64,000 bases of DNA, from the NCBI GenBank assembly GCA_026913215.1, contig JAPTYK010000001.1:6014001-6078000 (forward strand). Reading direction: 5' to 3'. The notes beneath the pieces are model-generated. The model was not told the DNA's origin. It saw nothing but the letters and a program-made list of their open reading frames with translations, and searched no databases. This document shows positions 50,015 through 59,668 of the stretch, piece after piece (within the stretch, counting starts at the first letter, position 1; each line of letters begins with the position of its first letter). Made by a program: the position numbers and the translations under genes. The DNA is from Streptomyces diastatochromogenes (lineage in GTDB: Bacteria; Actinomycetota; Actinomycetes; Streptomycetales; Streptomycetaceae).

Positions 50015-52402
50015 ATGGCTGGCACCACCACGGGCATCCCCAGGGACGTCACCCAGAACCACACCAAGGGCGGCATCGGCGAGTCCACGCTCCGCCCGGA
50101 CGGCACCCTCAAGGTCACCGGCGAGTTCGCCTACTCCTCGGACATGTGGCACGAGGACATGCTGTGGGGCCAGATCCTGCGCTCCACCGTCGCGCACGCC
50201 GAGATCGTGTCCATCGACACCTCCGAGGCCCTCACGATGGACGGCGTCTACGCCGTCCTGACCCACGAGGACCTGCCGGCCGCGAAGAACTACGGCATGG
50301 AGTTCCAGGACACCCCGGTCCTCGCCTACGGCAAGGTCCGTCACCACGGTGAGCCGGTCGCCCTCGTGGCCGCCGACCACCCGGAGACCGCCCGCCGCGC
50401 CGCCGCGAAGATCAAGATCGAGTACCGGGAGCTCCCGGTCATCACGGACGAGGCCTCCGCCCTCGCCCCCGACGCGATCCTGGTCCACGAGAACCGCGAC
50501 GACCACCACTCCGGCCACGTCCCGCACCCGAACATCGTGCACCGCCAGCCGATCATCCGCGGCAACGCCGACGAGGCCGCCAAGCGCGCCGACGTCATCG
50601 TCAAGGGCGAGTACACCTTCGGCATGCAGGACCAGGCCTTCCTCGGCCCCGAGTCCGGCCTCGCCGTACCGGCCGAGGACGGCGGCGTCGACCTGTACGT
50701 CGCCACCCAGTGGCTGCACTCGGACCTCAAGCAGATCGCCCCCTGCCTCGGCCTGCCCGAGGACAAGGTCCGCATGACCATGGCCGGCATCGGCGGCGCC
50801 TTCGGCGGCCGCGAGGACATCTCCATGCAGATCCTCGCCTCCGTCCTCGCGCTGCGCACCGGCAAGCCGGTCAAGATGGTCTACAACCGGTACGAGTCCT
50901 TCTTCGGGCACGTCCACCGGCACCCGGCGAAGCTCTACTACGAGCACGGCGCCACCAAGGACGGCAAGCTCACGCACATGAAGTGCAAGATCGTCCTGGA
51001 CGGCGGCGCGTACGCCTCGTCCACGGCCTCGGTCGTCGGCAACGCCTCCTCCCTCTCGGTCGGCCCGTACGTCATCGAGGACGTCGAGATCGAGGCGATC
51101 GGCCTCTACACCAACAACCCGCCCTGCGGCGCCATGCGCGGCTTCGGCGCGGTCCAGGCCTGCTTCGCCTACGAGGCGCAGATGGACAAGCTCGCGGCCA
51201 AGCTGGGCATGGACCCGGTGGAGCTGCGCCAGCTCAACGCCATGGAGCAGGGCACGATCATGCCGACCGGCCAGGTCGTGGACTCGCCGGCCCCGGTCGC
51301 CGAGCTGCTGCGCCGGGTCAAGGCCCGCCCGCTGCCGCCGGAGCGCCAGTGGGAGACCGCCGGCGAGGGCGCGGACGTCCGCGCGCTGCCGGGCGGCCTG
51401 TCCAACACCTCGCACGGCGAGGGCGTCGTCCGGGGCGTCGGCTACGCCGTCGGCATCAAGAACGTCGGCTTCTCCGAGGGCTTCGACGACTACTCGACCG
51501 CCAAGATCCGCATCGAGGTCATCAACGGCGAGGCCGTCGCCACCGTCCACACCGCCGCGGCGGAGGTCGGCCAGGGCGGCGTCACCATCCACGCGCAGAT
51601 CGCCCGTACCGAGCTCGGTGTCCAGCAGGTCACCATCCACCCCGCGGACACGCAGGTGGGCTCGGCCGGTTCGACCTCCGCGGGCCGCCAGACGTACATG
51701 ACCGGCGGTGCCATCAAGAACTCCTGCGAGATCGTCCGCGAGAAGGTCCTGGAGATCGGCCGGCGCAAGTTCGGCTCGTACCACCCGGCCTGGGCCAACG
51801 CCGAACTCCTCCTGGAGGGCGGCAAGGTCGTCACCGACGGCGGCGAGGCCCTCGCCACCATCGCGGACGTCCTGGAGGACCAGGCCGTGGAGGTCGAGGA
51901 GGAGTGGCGGCACCGTCCGACCCAGGCCTTCGACCTCGTCACCGGCCAGGGCGACGGCCACGTCCAGTACGCCTTCGCCGCGCACCGCGCGGTCGTCGAG
52001 GTGGACACCGAGCTCGGCCTCGTCAAGGTCATCGAGCTGGCCTGCGCCCAGGACGTCGGCAAGGCGGTCAACCCGCTCTCCGTGGTCGGCCAGATCCAGG
52101 GTGGCACCACCCAGGGCCTGGGCGTCGCGGTGATGGAGGAGATCATCGTCGACCCGAAGACCGCGAAGGTGCGCAACCCCTCCTTCACGGACTACCTGAT
52201 CCCGACGATCCTCGACACGCCGACCATCCCGGTCGACTACCTCGAACTGGCCGACCCCAACGCGCCGTACGGCGTCCGGGGCATCGGCGAGGCCCCGACC
52301 CTCTCGTCCACCCCGGCCGTCCTCGCGGCGATCCGGGCGGCGACGGGCCTGGAGCTCAACAAGACGCCGGTCCGCCCCGAGGCGCTCACCGGCACCCTGT
52401 AG
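50015..52402 (+). CDS. Xanthine dehydrogenase molybdopterin-binding subunit
   Basis: Intact 795 residues. Catalytic large subunit that hydroxylates hypoxanthine/xanthine. Typical motifs are GIGGAFGGREDI (molybdopterin binding), NPPCGAMRGFGAVQ, AAEVGQGGVTIHAQIA and the C-terminal GVRGIGEAPTL with the catalytic Glu. MAGTTTGIPRDVTQNHTKGGIG starts at ATG 50015. Other members of this family act on aldehydes or nicotinate. The PucR, NCS2 permease and XdhC neighbours argue for purines. Confidence 0.95.
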   Translation: MAGTTTGIPRDVTQNHTKGGIGESTLRPDGTLKVTGEFAYSSDMWHEDMLWGQILRSTVAHAEIVSIDTSEALTMDGVYAVLTHEDLPAAKNYGMEFQDTPVLAYGKVRHHGEPVALVAADHPETARRAAAKIKIEYRELPVITDEASALAPDAILVHENRDDHHSGHVPHPNIVHRQPIIRGNADEAAKRADVIVKGEYTFGMQDQAFLGPESGLAVPAEDGGVDLYVATQWLHSDLKQIAPCLGLPEDKVRMTMAGIGGAFGGREDISMQILASVLALRTGKPVKMVYNRYESFFGHVHRHPAKLYYEHGATKDGKLTHMKCKIVLDGGAYASSTASVVGNASSLSVGPYVIEDVEIEAIGLYTNNPPCGAMRGFGAVQACFAYEAQMDKLAAKLGMDPVELRQLNAMEQGTIMPTGQVVDSPAPVAELLRRVKARPLPPERQWETAGEGADVRALPGGLSNTSHGEGVVRGVGYAVGIKNVGFSEGFDDYSTAKIRIEVINGEAVATVHTAAAEVGQGGVTIHAQIARTELGVQQVTIHPADTQVGSAGSTSAGRQTYMTGGAIKNSCEIVREKVLEIGRRKFGSYHPAWANAELLLEGGKVVTDGGEALATIADVLEDQAVEVEEEWRHRPTQAFDLVTGQGDGHVQYAFAAHRAVVEVDTELGLVKVIELACAQDVGKAVNPLSVVGQIQGGTTQGLGVAVMEEIIVDPKTAKVRNPSFTDYLIPTILDTPTIPVDYLELADPNAPYGVRGIGEAPTLSSTPAVLAAIRAATGLELNKTPVRPEALTGTL

Positions 52403-52639
52403 GACTCTCCGGGCGGTGCGTGCCTCCCCGGAACGTCACACTTCCACCGCCCGCACCGCCCGGAGCACTCCCTCGACGGAGTACCCGCACCACCGCAGCA
52501 CCCGTTCCACCGCACCGCCCCGTTCGCCTCGGGCCGTCCCCGGGTCGTGCAGCCAACTCAATATCCCAAATCCCGCAGCTTCACGTCAGAGCTTCGAAGT
52601 CTGATGCGGGTGCCCCTTTGAACCTTGGGAGTAGGCCCC

Positions 52640-54105
52640 ATGACCCAGTCGTCTGTGGAGCCCAAGACCACCGCGGAAGACGCGGGCTCCGGCTCGCGCA
52701 ACCCCGCCGGACGTTCTTGGCTCGACCGGTACTTTCACATCTCGGAGAGAGGATCCACCGTCGCGACGGAGATCCGCGGCGGCGTCACCACCTTCATGGC
52801 GATGGCGTACATTCTCCTGCTCAACCCCCTGATCCTCAGCGGCAAGGACGTCAACGGCGATCTGCTCGGCCAGCCCGCGCTGATCACCGCCACCGCCCTC
52901 TGCGCGGCCGCGACCACCCTCCTGATGGGCTTCTGGGGCAAGGTCCCCCTCGCCCTCGCCGCCGGTCTGAGCGTCTCCGGAGTGATGGCCTCCCAGGTCG
53001 TCCCCGTCATGACCTGGCCGCAGGCCATGGGCATGTCCGTGGCGTACGGCGCCGTGATCTGTCTCCTGGTCGTCACCGGCCTCCGCGAGATGATCATGAA
53101 CGCGATCCCGCTCGCCCTCAAGCACGCCATCACCATCGGCATCGGCCTCTTCATCGCGATCATCGGCTTCGTGAAGGCCGGCTTCGTGCACGAGAACCCC
53201 GCCCCCGGCGGCGGTCCCGTCACCCTCGGCCCGGCCGGTGAGCTCCAGGGCTGGCCCGTCCTGATCTTCGCCTTCACCCTGCTCCTGATCTTCGCGCTCC
53301 AGTCCCGGAACGTCCCCGGCGCCATCCTCATCGGCATCGTCGCCGGCACCGTCGTCGCGGTCATCCTCAACGCGGTCGCCGACATCCCGGCCAAGGCCTG
53401 GTTCTCCGGCGCGCCGGAGCTGCACGGCAGCGCGGTCTCCGCACCGGACTTCTCCCTCATCGGGAACGTGTCCTTCACCGGCTGGGGCGACGTCGGCTAC
53501 ATCACGATCACCATGATCGTCTTCACCCTGGTGCTCGCGGGCTTCTTCGACGCCATGGCCACCATCCTCGGCGTCGGCACCGAGGCCAAGCTCGCCGACG
53601 ACAAGGGCCGGATGCCCGGCCTCTCAAGGCGCTCTTCATCGACGGCGCCGGCGGCATCGTCGGCGGCATCGGCGGAGCCTCCGGACAGACGGTCTTCGTC
53701 GAGTCCGCGACCGGCGTCGGCGAGGGCGCCCGCACGGGTCTGGCCTCCGTGGTCACCGGCGGATTCTTCGCCCTCTGCCTCTTCTTCACGCCGCTCACCG
53801 CGATCGTGCCCCAGGAGGTCGCCGCCGCGGCCCTGGTCGTCATCGGCTCGATGATGATGCAGAACGCCAAGCACGTGGACTGGAGCGACCGCTCCGTCGC
53901 GATCCCGGTCTTCCTCACCGTGGTCCTGATGCCCTTCACGTACACCATCACCACGGGTGTCGCGGCCGGTGTGATCTCCTACGTCGTGATCAAGACGGCG
54001 CAGGGCAAGGCGCGCGAGGTCGGCGGCTTCATGTGGGGCCTGACCGCGATCTTCATCGTGTACTTCGCGATCCATCCCATCGAGAGCTGGCTCGGCGTCA
54101 GCTGA
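52640..54105 (+). CDS. NCS2-family purine permease (AzgA-like)
   Basis: About 488 residues with 12 or so TM helices. Family features: SWLDRYFHISERGSTVATEIRGGVTTFMAMAYI (AzgA N-terminus), LCAAATTLLMGFWGKVPLALAAGLSVSGV, FFDAMATILGVG, and GGIGGASGQTVFVESATGVGEGARTGL (the QTVxxESxxG/A loop). One C is missing at about 53626 (TCCAAG reads TCAAG). Likely a proton-coupled guanine/hypoxanthine importer that supplies the dehydrogenase. The 237-nt gap upstream suggests a second promoter. Confidence 0.9.
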
Positions 54106-54148
54106 CGCCGCACCGCAGCCCTCCCCACACCTTCCAAGGAGAACCCAG

Positions 54149-55281
54149 ATGCTGGACATCGCCGAAGAGCTGCACCGGTGGGTCGAGCAGGGACGCGCCT
54201 TCGCCGTCGCCACCGTGGTGGCGGTCGGCGGCAGCGCGCCCGGCAGCCGGGAGCCGCGCTCGCCGTCGACAGCGAGGGCACGGCGATCGGATCGGTCTCC
54301 GGCGGGTGTGGAGGGCGCGGTCTACGACCTGTGCGTCCAGGCCCTCGAAGACGGCAGGACCGTCGTCGAGCGCTTCGGCTACAGCGACGAGGACGCCTTC
54401 GCGGTCGGCCTGACCTGCGGCGGCATCATCGACATCCTCGTCACCCCGGTCCGCGGCGGGGTCTTCCCCGCCGCGCTGGCCGCCGCCGTCTCGAAGGAGG
54501 CGGCGGCCCTGGCGAGGATCGTGGACGGACCGGAGGACCTGTTGGGCAGGCCCTCCTCGTCCGTCCCGACGGCTCGTACGAGGGGAAGCTCGGCGGCCAC
54601 CCCGAGCTGGACCGCACCGCGGCCGCCGAGGCCCGCGCGATGCTCGACGCGGGCCGCACCGGCACCGTCGGGATAGGCGAGGACGGCAGCCGCTGCGGAC
54701 AGCCGCTGACCCTCCTGGTCGAGTCCTCCGTCCCCGCCCCCCGCATGATCGTCTTCGGCGCCATCGACTTCGCCTCCGCCCTCGTCCGCGTCGGCAAGCT
54801 CCTCGGCTACCACGTCACCGTCTGCGACGCGCGGCCCGTCTTCGCGACGCGCGCCCGCTTCCCCGAGGCCGACGAGATCGTCGTCGAATGGCCCCACCGC
54901 TACCTGGAGTCGACGGAGGTCGACGGCCGCACGGCCCTCTGCGTCCTCACCCACGACGCGAAGTTCGACGTCCCCCTCCTCCAGGCCGCCCTCAAGCTTC
55001 CCGTCGCCTACATCGGCGCGATGGGCTCCCGCCGCACCCACGAGGACCGCAACGAGCGCCTCCGCGGGGTCGGCGTCACCGAACTCGAACTCGCCCGCCT
55101 GCGCTCCCCCATCGGCCTCGACCTCGGCGCGCGCACCCCCGAGGAGACCGCCCTCTCGATCGGCGCCGAGATCGTCGCCAACCGCCGCGGCGGCACCGGC
55201 GTCTCCCTCACCGGCGCCCACATTCCCATCCACCACGACGTCCCCCGCGAGCCGGACGGCCGCATCGGGTCCGTGGCCTAG
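54149..55281 (+). CDS. xdhC: XdhC/CoxI-family molybdenum-cofactor maturation protein
   Basis: About 380 residues. ATG at 54149 has a near-perfect AAGGAG 8 nt upstream. The N-terminal XdhC_CoxI domain shows AFAVATVVAVGGSAPGSREP and GSVSGGC in two frames, and the C-terminal Rossmann domain is MIVFGAIDFASALVRVGKLLGYHVTVCDARPVF, then AYIGAMGSRRTHEDR. XdhC inserts sulfurated Moco into xanthine dehydrogenase. Base losses lie at about 54247 and 54555. It is the last gene of the purine cluster, converging with the TNT pair 6 nt away. Confidence 0.9.
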
Positions 55282-55287
55282 GGAGAC

Positions 55288-55524
55288 TCACACGCCCAGC
55301 AGCGTCCGCAGGTGGGCGCAGGCGTCCGCCTCGGTCGTGTGGGTGGCGACCGGTTCGTACGTGCCGCGTTCGTAGATCCCGGTCTCCCAGCCGTCCGCGG
55401 TCCTGCGCAGGTAGACGAAGTCGGGCGGGGTGGGCGTCGGTTCGTGGACGCCTTCGATCCAGTAGTACGCGGCGGGCACTCCGGTCTCCCGGAGTGCCCG
55501 TTCCAGCGTGTGGCGGTCGGTCAC
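55288..55524 (-). CDS. 78-aa partner of the TNT-domain gene (putative immunity protein)
   Basis: Intact. GTG at 55524 overlaps the TNT gene stop by 4 nt (GTGA). It reads MTDRHTLERALRETGVPAAYYW, then EPTPTPPDFVYLRRTADGWETGIYERGTYEPVATHTTEADACAHLRTLLGV. No signal peptide, so cytosolic. The small, acidic, single-domain product directly coupled to a secreted NAD+-glycohydrolase-type toxin is what an immunity protein would look like. I know of no family name, and it is not obviously like the IFT antitoxin of Mycobacterium tuberculosis. Confidence 0.65.
   Translation of the reverse strand: MTDRHTLERALRETGVPAAYYWIEGVHEPTPTPPDFVYLRRTADGWETGIYERGTYEPVATHTTEADACAHLRTLLGV
55473..55500 (-). other. 12-bp perfect hairpin inside the TNT partner gene
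   Basis: CGGGCACTCCGG and CCGGAGTGCCCG pair with a TCTC loop, 24 nt downstream of the partner GTG. It may be coding sequence only, but such a stable stem near the start could limit translation or transcription read-through from the toxin gene. Confidence 0.4.
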
Positions 55525-56201
55525 GCGGGGACGCGGGCCAGGTAGCCGTTGTCGAGGAGCCACTTCACGTTGAGGCGCTGGCCGTCGCCCGGGTTGAGGA
55601 AGGCGGGGTCGAGCTTGATCTGGCGGCCGCCGCCCGGCTGCTCGAACCAGGGGGCGATGGAGCCCTCCCAGACGACGAAGCTCCTCGTCACCTCGTACAG
55701 GTGGTAGTCGCAGGGGAAGGCGGCGTCGCGGGTGTTGAGGTTCTGCGGGGGCAGGGCGCGCTTGGCGTAGTCGTCGCCGGCGGGGGCCAGGTAGCCGCCG
55801 TACTCGGAGCCGAAGCGGTCGAGGCGCTCGCCCTCCGCGAGGAGCTCGGGTGCCTTGTCGACGGTGCCGTTGACCTCGGCGAAGCCGTCGTTCGGCGGGT
55901 ACTTCCAGCTGCCCGTGTCGGCCGGGCCCTCCCAGTACTTCTTCAGGAAGTCGGCGGAGGAGAGCCCGCCCGTGCGGTGGTAGCGGTGGAGCAGCGGGCC
56001 GACCGGCTCCTGCCACTTCTTCGGCAGGAACTTGGGGCCGAGCCGCTTGTCGCCCTCGAACTCCCCGGTGCAGGGGGCCGGGGAGCGGCGACGGGCTTGT
56101 CGGCGGGGCGGCCTGCGCCGCGGGGCCGCGGCGAGGGCGGCGGTGACGCCCATGGCGGCGAGGACGGCACGGATCCTGAAGGCGGTACGGCTGCGCTCCA
56201 C
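55521..56201 (-). CDS. Secreted TNT-domain protein (putative NAD+ glycohydrolase)
   Basis: About 226 residues. GTG at 56201 (MERSRTAFRIRAVLAAMG) with AGGGAG upstream, and a signal peptide to about residue 35, where two compensating losses occur at 56115 and 56075. After an N-terminal region (CTGEFEGDKRLGPKFLPKKW) comes the TNT domain: LDRFGSEYGGYLAPAGDDYAKRALPPQNL, then DYHLYEVTRSF and QPGGGRQIKLDPAFLN. In the M. tuberculosis necrotizing toxin the active residues are His792 and Gln822; the His of YHLYEV and the Gln of GGGRQ are similarly spaced, about 27 residues apart. It is likely exported and cleaves NAD+. The start and domain call are good; activity is inference. Confidence 0.82.
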   Translation of the reverse strand: MERSRTAFRIRAVLAAMGVTAALAAAPRRRPPRRQARRRSPAPCTGEFEGDKRLGPKFLPKKWQEPVGPLLHRYHRTGGLSSADFLKKYWEGPADTGSWKYPPNDGFAEVNGTVDKAPELLAEGERLDRFGSEYGGYLAPAGDDYAKRALPPQNLNTRDAAFPCDYHLYEVTRSFVVWEGSIAPWFEQPGGGRQIKLDPAFLNPGDGQRLNVKWLLDNGYLARVPA

Positions 56202-56318
56202 GCGGAGGCTCCCTGGGGTGGGGTGGAGTGGTCAAGGGCGCCGCACACAGTAGTGGATCATCTGCGCTGAGTGATCGAACGCGGACGGAAACCGGCCACG
56301 CGTGTCCGTCGGGGCCGG

Positions 56319-56923
56319 TCAGGCCTTCCGGAGGCCGCTGAGCAGCAGTTCGGCCAGCTGGTCGTAGGCCTCGGCGTCGGCGAGGCCGGTCGCCGCGCCA
56401 CCTGGCGGCGCTGGATGCGGACCATCACCGAGGAGATGACGTCGGCCGCGAAGGTCACGTGCACCTCGCGGAACACCCCGGCCCGCACCCCCTCCTCGAT
56501 GAGCTGCTGGACCCGTCCGGCCGCCGCGCGCGTGTTGCGCTCGTACACCTCCGCCGCCGGCTCGAAGGCGGCCACGTCGTCGAAGAACTGCGGCGAGACG
56601 GGGGCCAGCTCGGCCGAAACCGCCCGCAGATAGGCGGCGAGCCGCTCGGCCGGATCGCCCGCGGCGGCGAGGACCGCCTCGACCCGGGCCGTGGCGCGCC
56701 GGAAGAAGTGCACGACCGCCGCCCGCACCAGCTGTTCCTTGCTGCCGGCCAGGCCGTACAGGGTCCGCTTCGAGCAGTGCAGCCGCGCGGCGAGGTCGTC
56801 GAGCGTCAGCCGGGCGAAGCCCTCGCCGACGAGGAGGGCGACCAGGTTCTCGAAGAGGGCGGAGCGCCGCGCGGCTCCGCGGCCCGTCAGCTGCGGGGCA
56901 TCGGCGGCGGAGGTCTCGATCAC
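56319..56923 (-). CDS. TetR/AcrR-family transcriptional regulator
   Basis: About 202 residues. The N-terminal HTH is ENLVALLVGEGFARLTLDDLAARLHCSKRTLYGLAGSKEQL, followed by a helical ligand domain. The repaired C-terminus reads AEAYDQLAELLLSGLRKA, ending at 56319, after one base lost at about 56393 (GCCGCGCCACC). ATG at 56923. Divergent from an acyl-CoA dehydrogenase, and a 14-bp palindrome lies between, so it most likely represses that gene in response to an acyl-CoA or acid. Confidence 0.88.
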
Positions 56924-56988
56924 CCCGCCAGTATTCCAGGCCGCCGTTCGAGGGGGTTACGTCGGCACCCTTCTGCGCTACGCTAACC

Positions 56989-57002
56989 GGTACTGCAGTA
57001 CC
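56989..57002. promoter_or_regulatory. Perfect palindrome, likely TetR operator
   Basis: GGTACTGCAGTACC is a perfect 14-bp dyad located 66 nt before the TetR start and 37 nt before the acyl-CoA dehydrogenase start, so it could control both divergent genes. AGTACC recurs at 57009-57014 as AGTACCAC, a possible half-site. Confidence 0.65.
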
Positions 57003-57038
57003 TCCCCCAGTACCACTTTGCGCGCCGCTGGAGTCGCC

Positions 57039-58189
57039 ATGGATGTCGACCGCCTGCTTCCCACCCCCGAGGCGGCGGACCTCATCGCCCTCACCCGGGA
57101 GATCGCCGACAAGGAGCTCTCTCCGCGGGTGGACGAGCACGAGGCCGCCGAGACCTATCCCGAAGGACTCTTCGCCACCCTCGGCGAGGCCGGGCTCCTC
57201 GGCCTGCCGTACCCCGAGGAGTACGGCGGCGGAGGCCAGCCCTACGAGGTCTACCTCCAGGTCCTGGAGGAGCTCGCCGCCCGCTGGGCCGCCGTCGCCG
57301 TCGCCACCAGCGTCCACACCCTCGCCACCCACCCCCTCCACGCCTTCGGCACCCCGGAGCAGAAGGAGCGGTGGCTGCCCGCGGTCCTGGAGGGCCGGAC
57401 CATCGGCGGCTACAGCCTCTCGAGCCGCAGGCCGGATCCGACGCGGCCGCCCTCACCTGCAAGGCCGAGCGCCAGGAGGACGGCAGCGGGTACCGGATCA
57501 CCGGCACCAAGGCCTGGATCACCCACGGCGGCAAGGCCGACTTCTACGCCCTCTTCGCCCGCACCGCCCCCGGCGGCCACGGCATCTCCTGCTTCCTCGC
57601 CCCCGGCGCCACGGAGGGCCTGAGCTTCGGCGCGCCCGAGCGCAAGATGGGCCTCCAGGCCGTGCCGACGACGGCCGCGTACTGGGACGGCGCCCTCGTC
57701 GAGGAGGACCGGCGCATCGGCGACGAGGGCCAGGGCCTCCAGATCGCCTTCAGCGCCCTCGACAGCGGCCGCCTCGGCATCGCCGCCTGCGCCACGGGCC
57801 TCGCCCAGGCCGCCCTGGACGCCGCCGTCGCGTACGCCAACGAGCGCACCACCTTCGGCCGCCGGATCGTCGACCACCAGGGCCTCGGCTTCCTCCTCGC
57901 CGACATGGCCGCCGCCGTCGACGCGGCCCGCGCCACCTATCTGGACGCGGCCCGCCGCCGCGACCTCGGCCGTCCCTTCAGCCGCCAGGCCAGCGCGGCC
58001 AAGCTCATCGCCACCGACACGGCCATGAGGGTCACCACGGACGCCGTCCAGGTCTTCGGCGGCTACGGCTACACGCGGGACTTCCCGGTCGAGCGCTACA
58101 TGCGCGAGGCGAAGATCATGCAGATCTTCGAGGGGACGAACCAGATCCAGCGGCTCGTCATCAGCAGGGGACTCGCCCGGCCCGCGTAG
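57039..58189 (+). CDS. Acyl-CoA dehydrogenase (short/medium-chain type)
   Basis: About 384 residues. MDVDRLLPTPEAADLIALTREIADKELSPRVDEHE, GYSLSEPQAGSDAAAL (FAD loop), GTKAWITHGGKAD, and the C-terminal GGYGYTRDFPVERYMREAKIMQIFEGTNQIQ with the catalytic Glu of the short-chain type. One C is missing at about 57425 (CTCTCCGAG reads CTCTCGAG). The gene ends inside the convergent ankyrin gene, with a 29-nt overlap. Acyl substrate unknown. Confidence 0.92.
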
Positions 58190-58785
58190 CCCGTTCCGTC
58201 TCCCGCAGGAGCGCCGCGATCCCGGTGAGGCCGTGGCGCTCGGCGTGCTGGAGGGCCGTGTGCCCGTGCGGGTCGGGGAGGCGGGGGTCGGCGCCCGAGG
58301 AGAGGAGGAGGGCGACGACCTTCTGGTGGGCGACGCCTCCGTCGCCGAGGATCACGGCCTCCAGGAGCGCGGTCCAGCCGAGCCGGTTGACGTGGTCGAC
58401 GTCGATCGCGGTCTCGTGGAGGACGGCGCGGACGTACGGCACGTGGCCGCGTTCCGCGGCGGGGATCAGCGCGGTGCCGCCGTAGCGGTTGGTCAGCCTC
58501 AGGTCGGGGCCCGCGGGAGCAGGGTCCGCATCATGGCGACGCTGCCGGTGACGCCGGTGACCAGCCAGGGGTGTCGGACCGGTCGTCCCGGGCGTTCGGG
58601 TCGGCGCCCGCGGCGAGGAGCTCCCGCGCGGCGGGCACGTGGTCGCGCAGCGCCGCCCGGAGCAGCGGGGTGCGGCGGTGCCGGTCGCGGGCGTCGACGC
58701 GGGCGCCCGCGTCGAGGGCCGCGCGGACGGCGACGGTGTCACCGTGCGCGGCGGCCGCCAGGAGGGAGTGGTCGAGCGCGTTCAT
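58161..58785 (-). CDS. Ankyrin-repeat protein
   Basis: About 209 residues made almost entirely of ankyrin repeats, for example LLAAAAHGDTVAVRAALDAGARVDARD, LLRAALRDHVPAARELLAAGADPNARD and ALQHAERHGLTGIAALL. ATG at 58785 (MNALDHSLL). Missing bases at about 58575 and 58535-58515 displace the middle repeat. Cytoplasmic; role in protein binding inferred only. Confidence 0.85.
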
Positions 58786-58821
58786 GGCGGGGTTCCTCGT
58801 ACGCGGGCGCCGGGCGGGGAC

Positions 58822-59388
58822 TTACTTGCCGAGCGTGGCGACGCCGGCCTGGGCGAACTTCTCGTCGAGGTCGCCGGAGGGGCTCCGGCGACGCCGATGC
58901 CCGCGATCAGGGCGCCCTTGGCGGTGACGGGGCGCCACCGGCGAGGAAGAGGGTGCCGGGGATGTCCTTCAGGGTCGGCGCGTTGGCCAGACGGCGGCGA
59001 GGACCGAGGTCGGGGCGTTCCAGGACACGGCGGTGTACGCCTTCTTCACGGCCGACTCGTAGGACTGCGGGCCCGCGCCGTCGCCGCGCAGGGTGACGAT
59101 GGTGTTGCCGTTGCGGTCGACGACCGCGACGGACACCCGCTGGTTCTCCTTCTCCGCGGCCTTCAGCGTCGCCTGCGCGGCCTTCGTCGCGGCCTCGATC
59201 GTCAGGTGGGTGGAACGCGTCGTGTTCTTGTTCTTGGCGTCGACCTTGGCGGCGGCCGGAGCGGCCGCCGTCTCCTCGCCGGTGGCGCTCGCGGAGTAGG
59301 CCCCGAAGCCGCCGAGGGCGAGGGCGGCGACGATCGCGCCACCGGTCACGACACGGGTGCGTGAGGAGGCCTTCTTCACGTGCTTCAT
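58822..59388 (-). CDS. Secreted haem-binding protein, HbpS/GlcG family
   Basis: About 190 residues. ATG at 59388 (MKHVKKASSRTRVVTGG) follows GGAGCAGATCCC. Signal/anchor TGGAIVAALALGGFGAYSASA. The GlcG/HbpS fold is LTIEAATKAAQATLKAAEKENQRVSVAVVDRNGNTIVTLRGDGAGPQSYESAVKKAYTA in one frame, then TLKDIPGTLFLAGG and KGALIAGIGVAGA and DEKFAQAGVATLGK in later frames. HbpS of Streptomyces reticuli is an extracellular haem-binding sensor linked to the SenS/SenR two-component system; no senSR genes are seen here. Missing bases at about 58990, 58930 and 58890. Confidence 0.85.
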
Positions 59389-59528
59389 GGGATCTGCTCC
59401 AGTGAACTCGGGAAACCGCGGGGGCCGTCGGGGAAAGCCGGGGCCCGTTCTGCCTCCCATCCTGGTGCCGTACCCTGCCGCCGCCCGTCGTCGTCCCGGC
59501 TGCACCCGGCGCCCCGGGCGGTCGACCC

Positions 59529-59552
59529 GGGGTCATCCGATCGGTTGACCCC
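59529..59552. promoter_or_regulatory. 24-bp dyad between cynR 3' end and the HbpS-like gene
   Basis: GGGGTCA and TGACCCC flank a core containing CCGATCGG, with a single mismatched pair. It may be a cynR terminator or an operator about 140 nt upstream of the haem-binding gene. Confidence 0.45.
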
Positions 59553-59575
59553 ATGCCCCTCTCCCGGTGAAGTCC

Positions 59576-59668
59576 CCTGGGAAGTTCCCGTGACGTTGCC
59601 TGGGAAGTTCCCGTGGCGTTGCCTGGGAACTCCCCCCTCACGTTGCCTGGGAAGTCCCCATGACCTTC
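59576..59668. repeat. Array of four 23-bp direct repeats with internal dyad
   Basis: CCTGGGAAGTTCCCGTG starts perfect units at 59576-59598 and 59599-59621. Two diverged copies follow at 59622-59645 and 59646-59668. Each contains GGGAA-N-TTCCC or a degenerate form. The array spans the end of cynR and lies 188-280 nt upstream of the HbpS-like start. It is too short, and its repeats too closely packed without spacers, for CRISPR. Confidence 0.8.

Noticed and set aside
59576..59668. CRISPR-like repeats
   Set aside because: The units abut without spacers, diverge quickly, and no cas genes are present.
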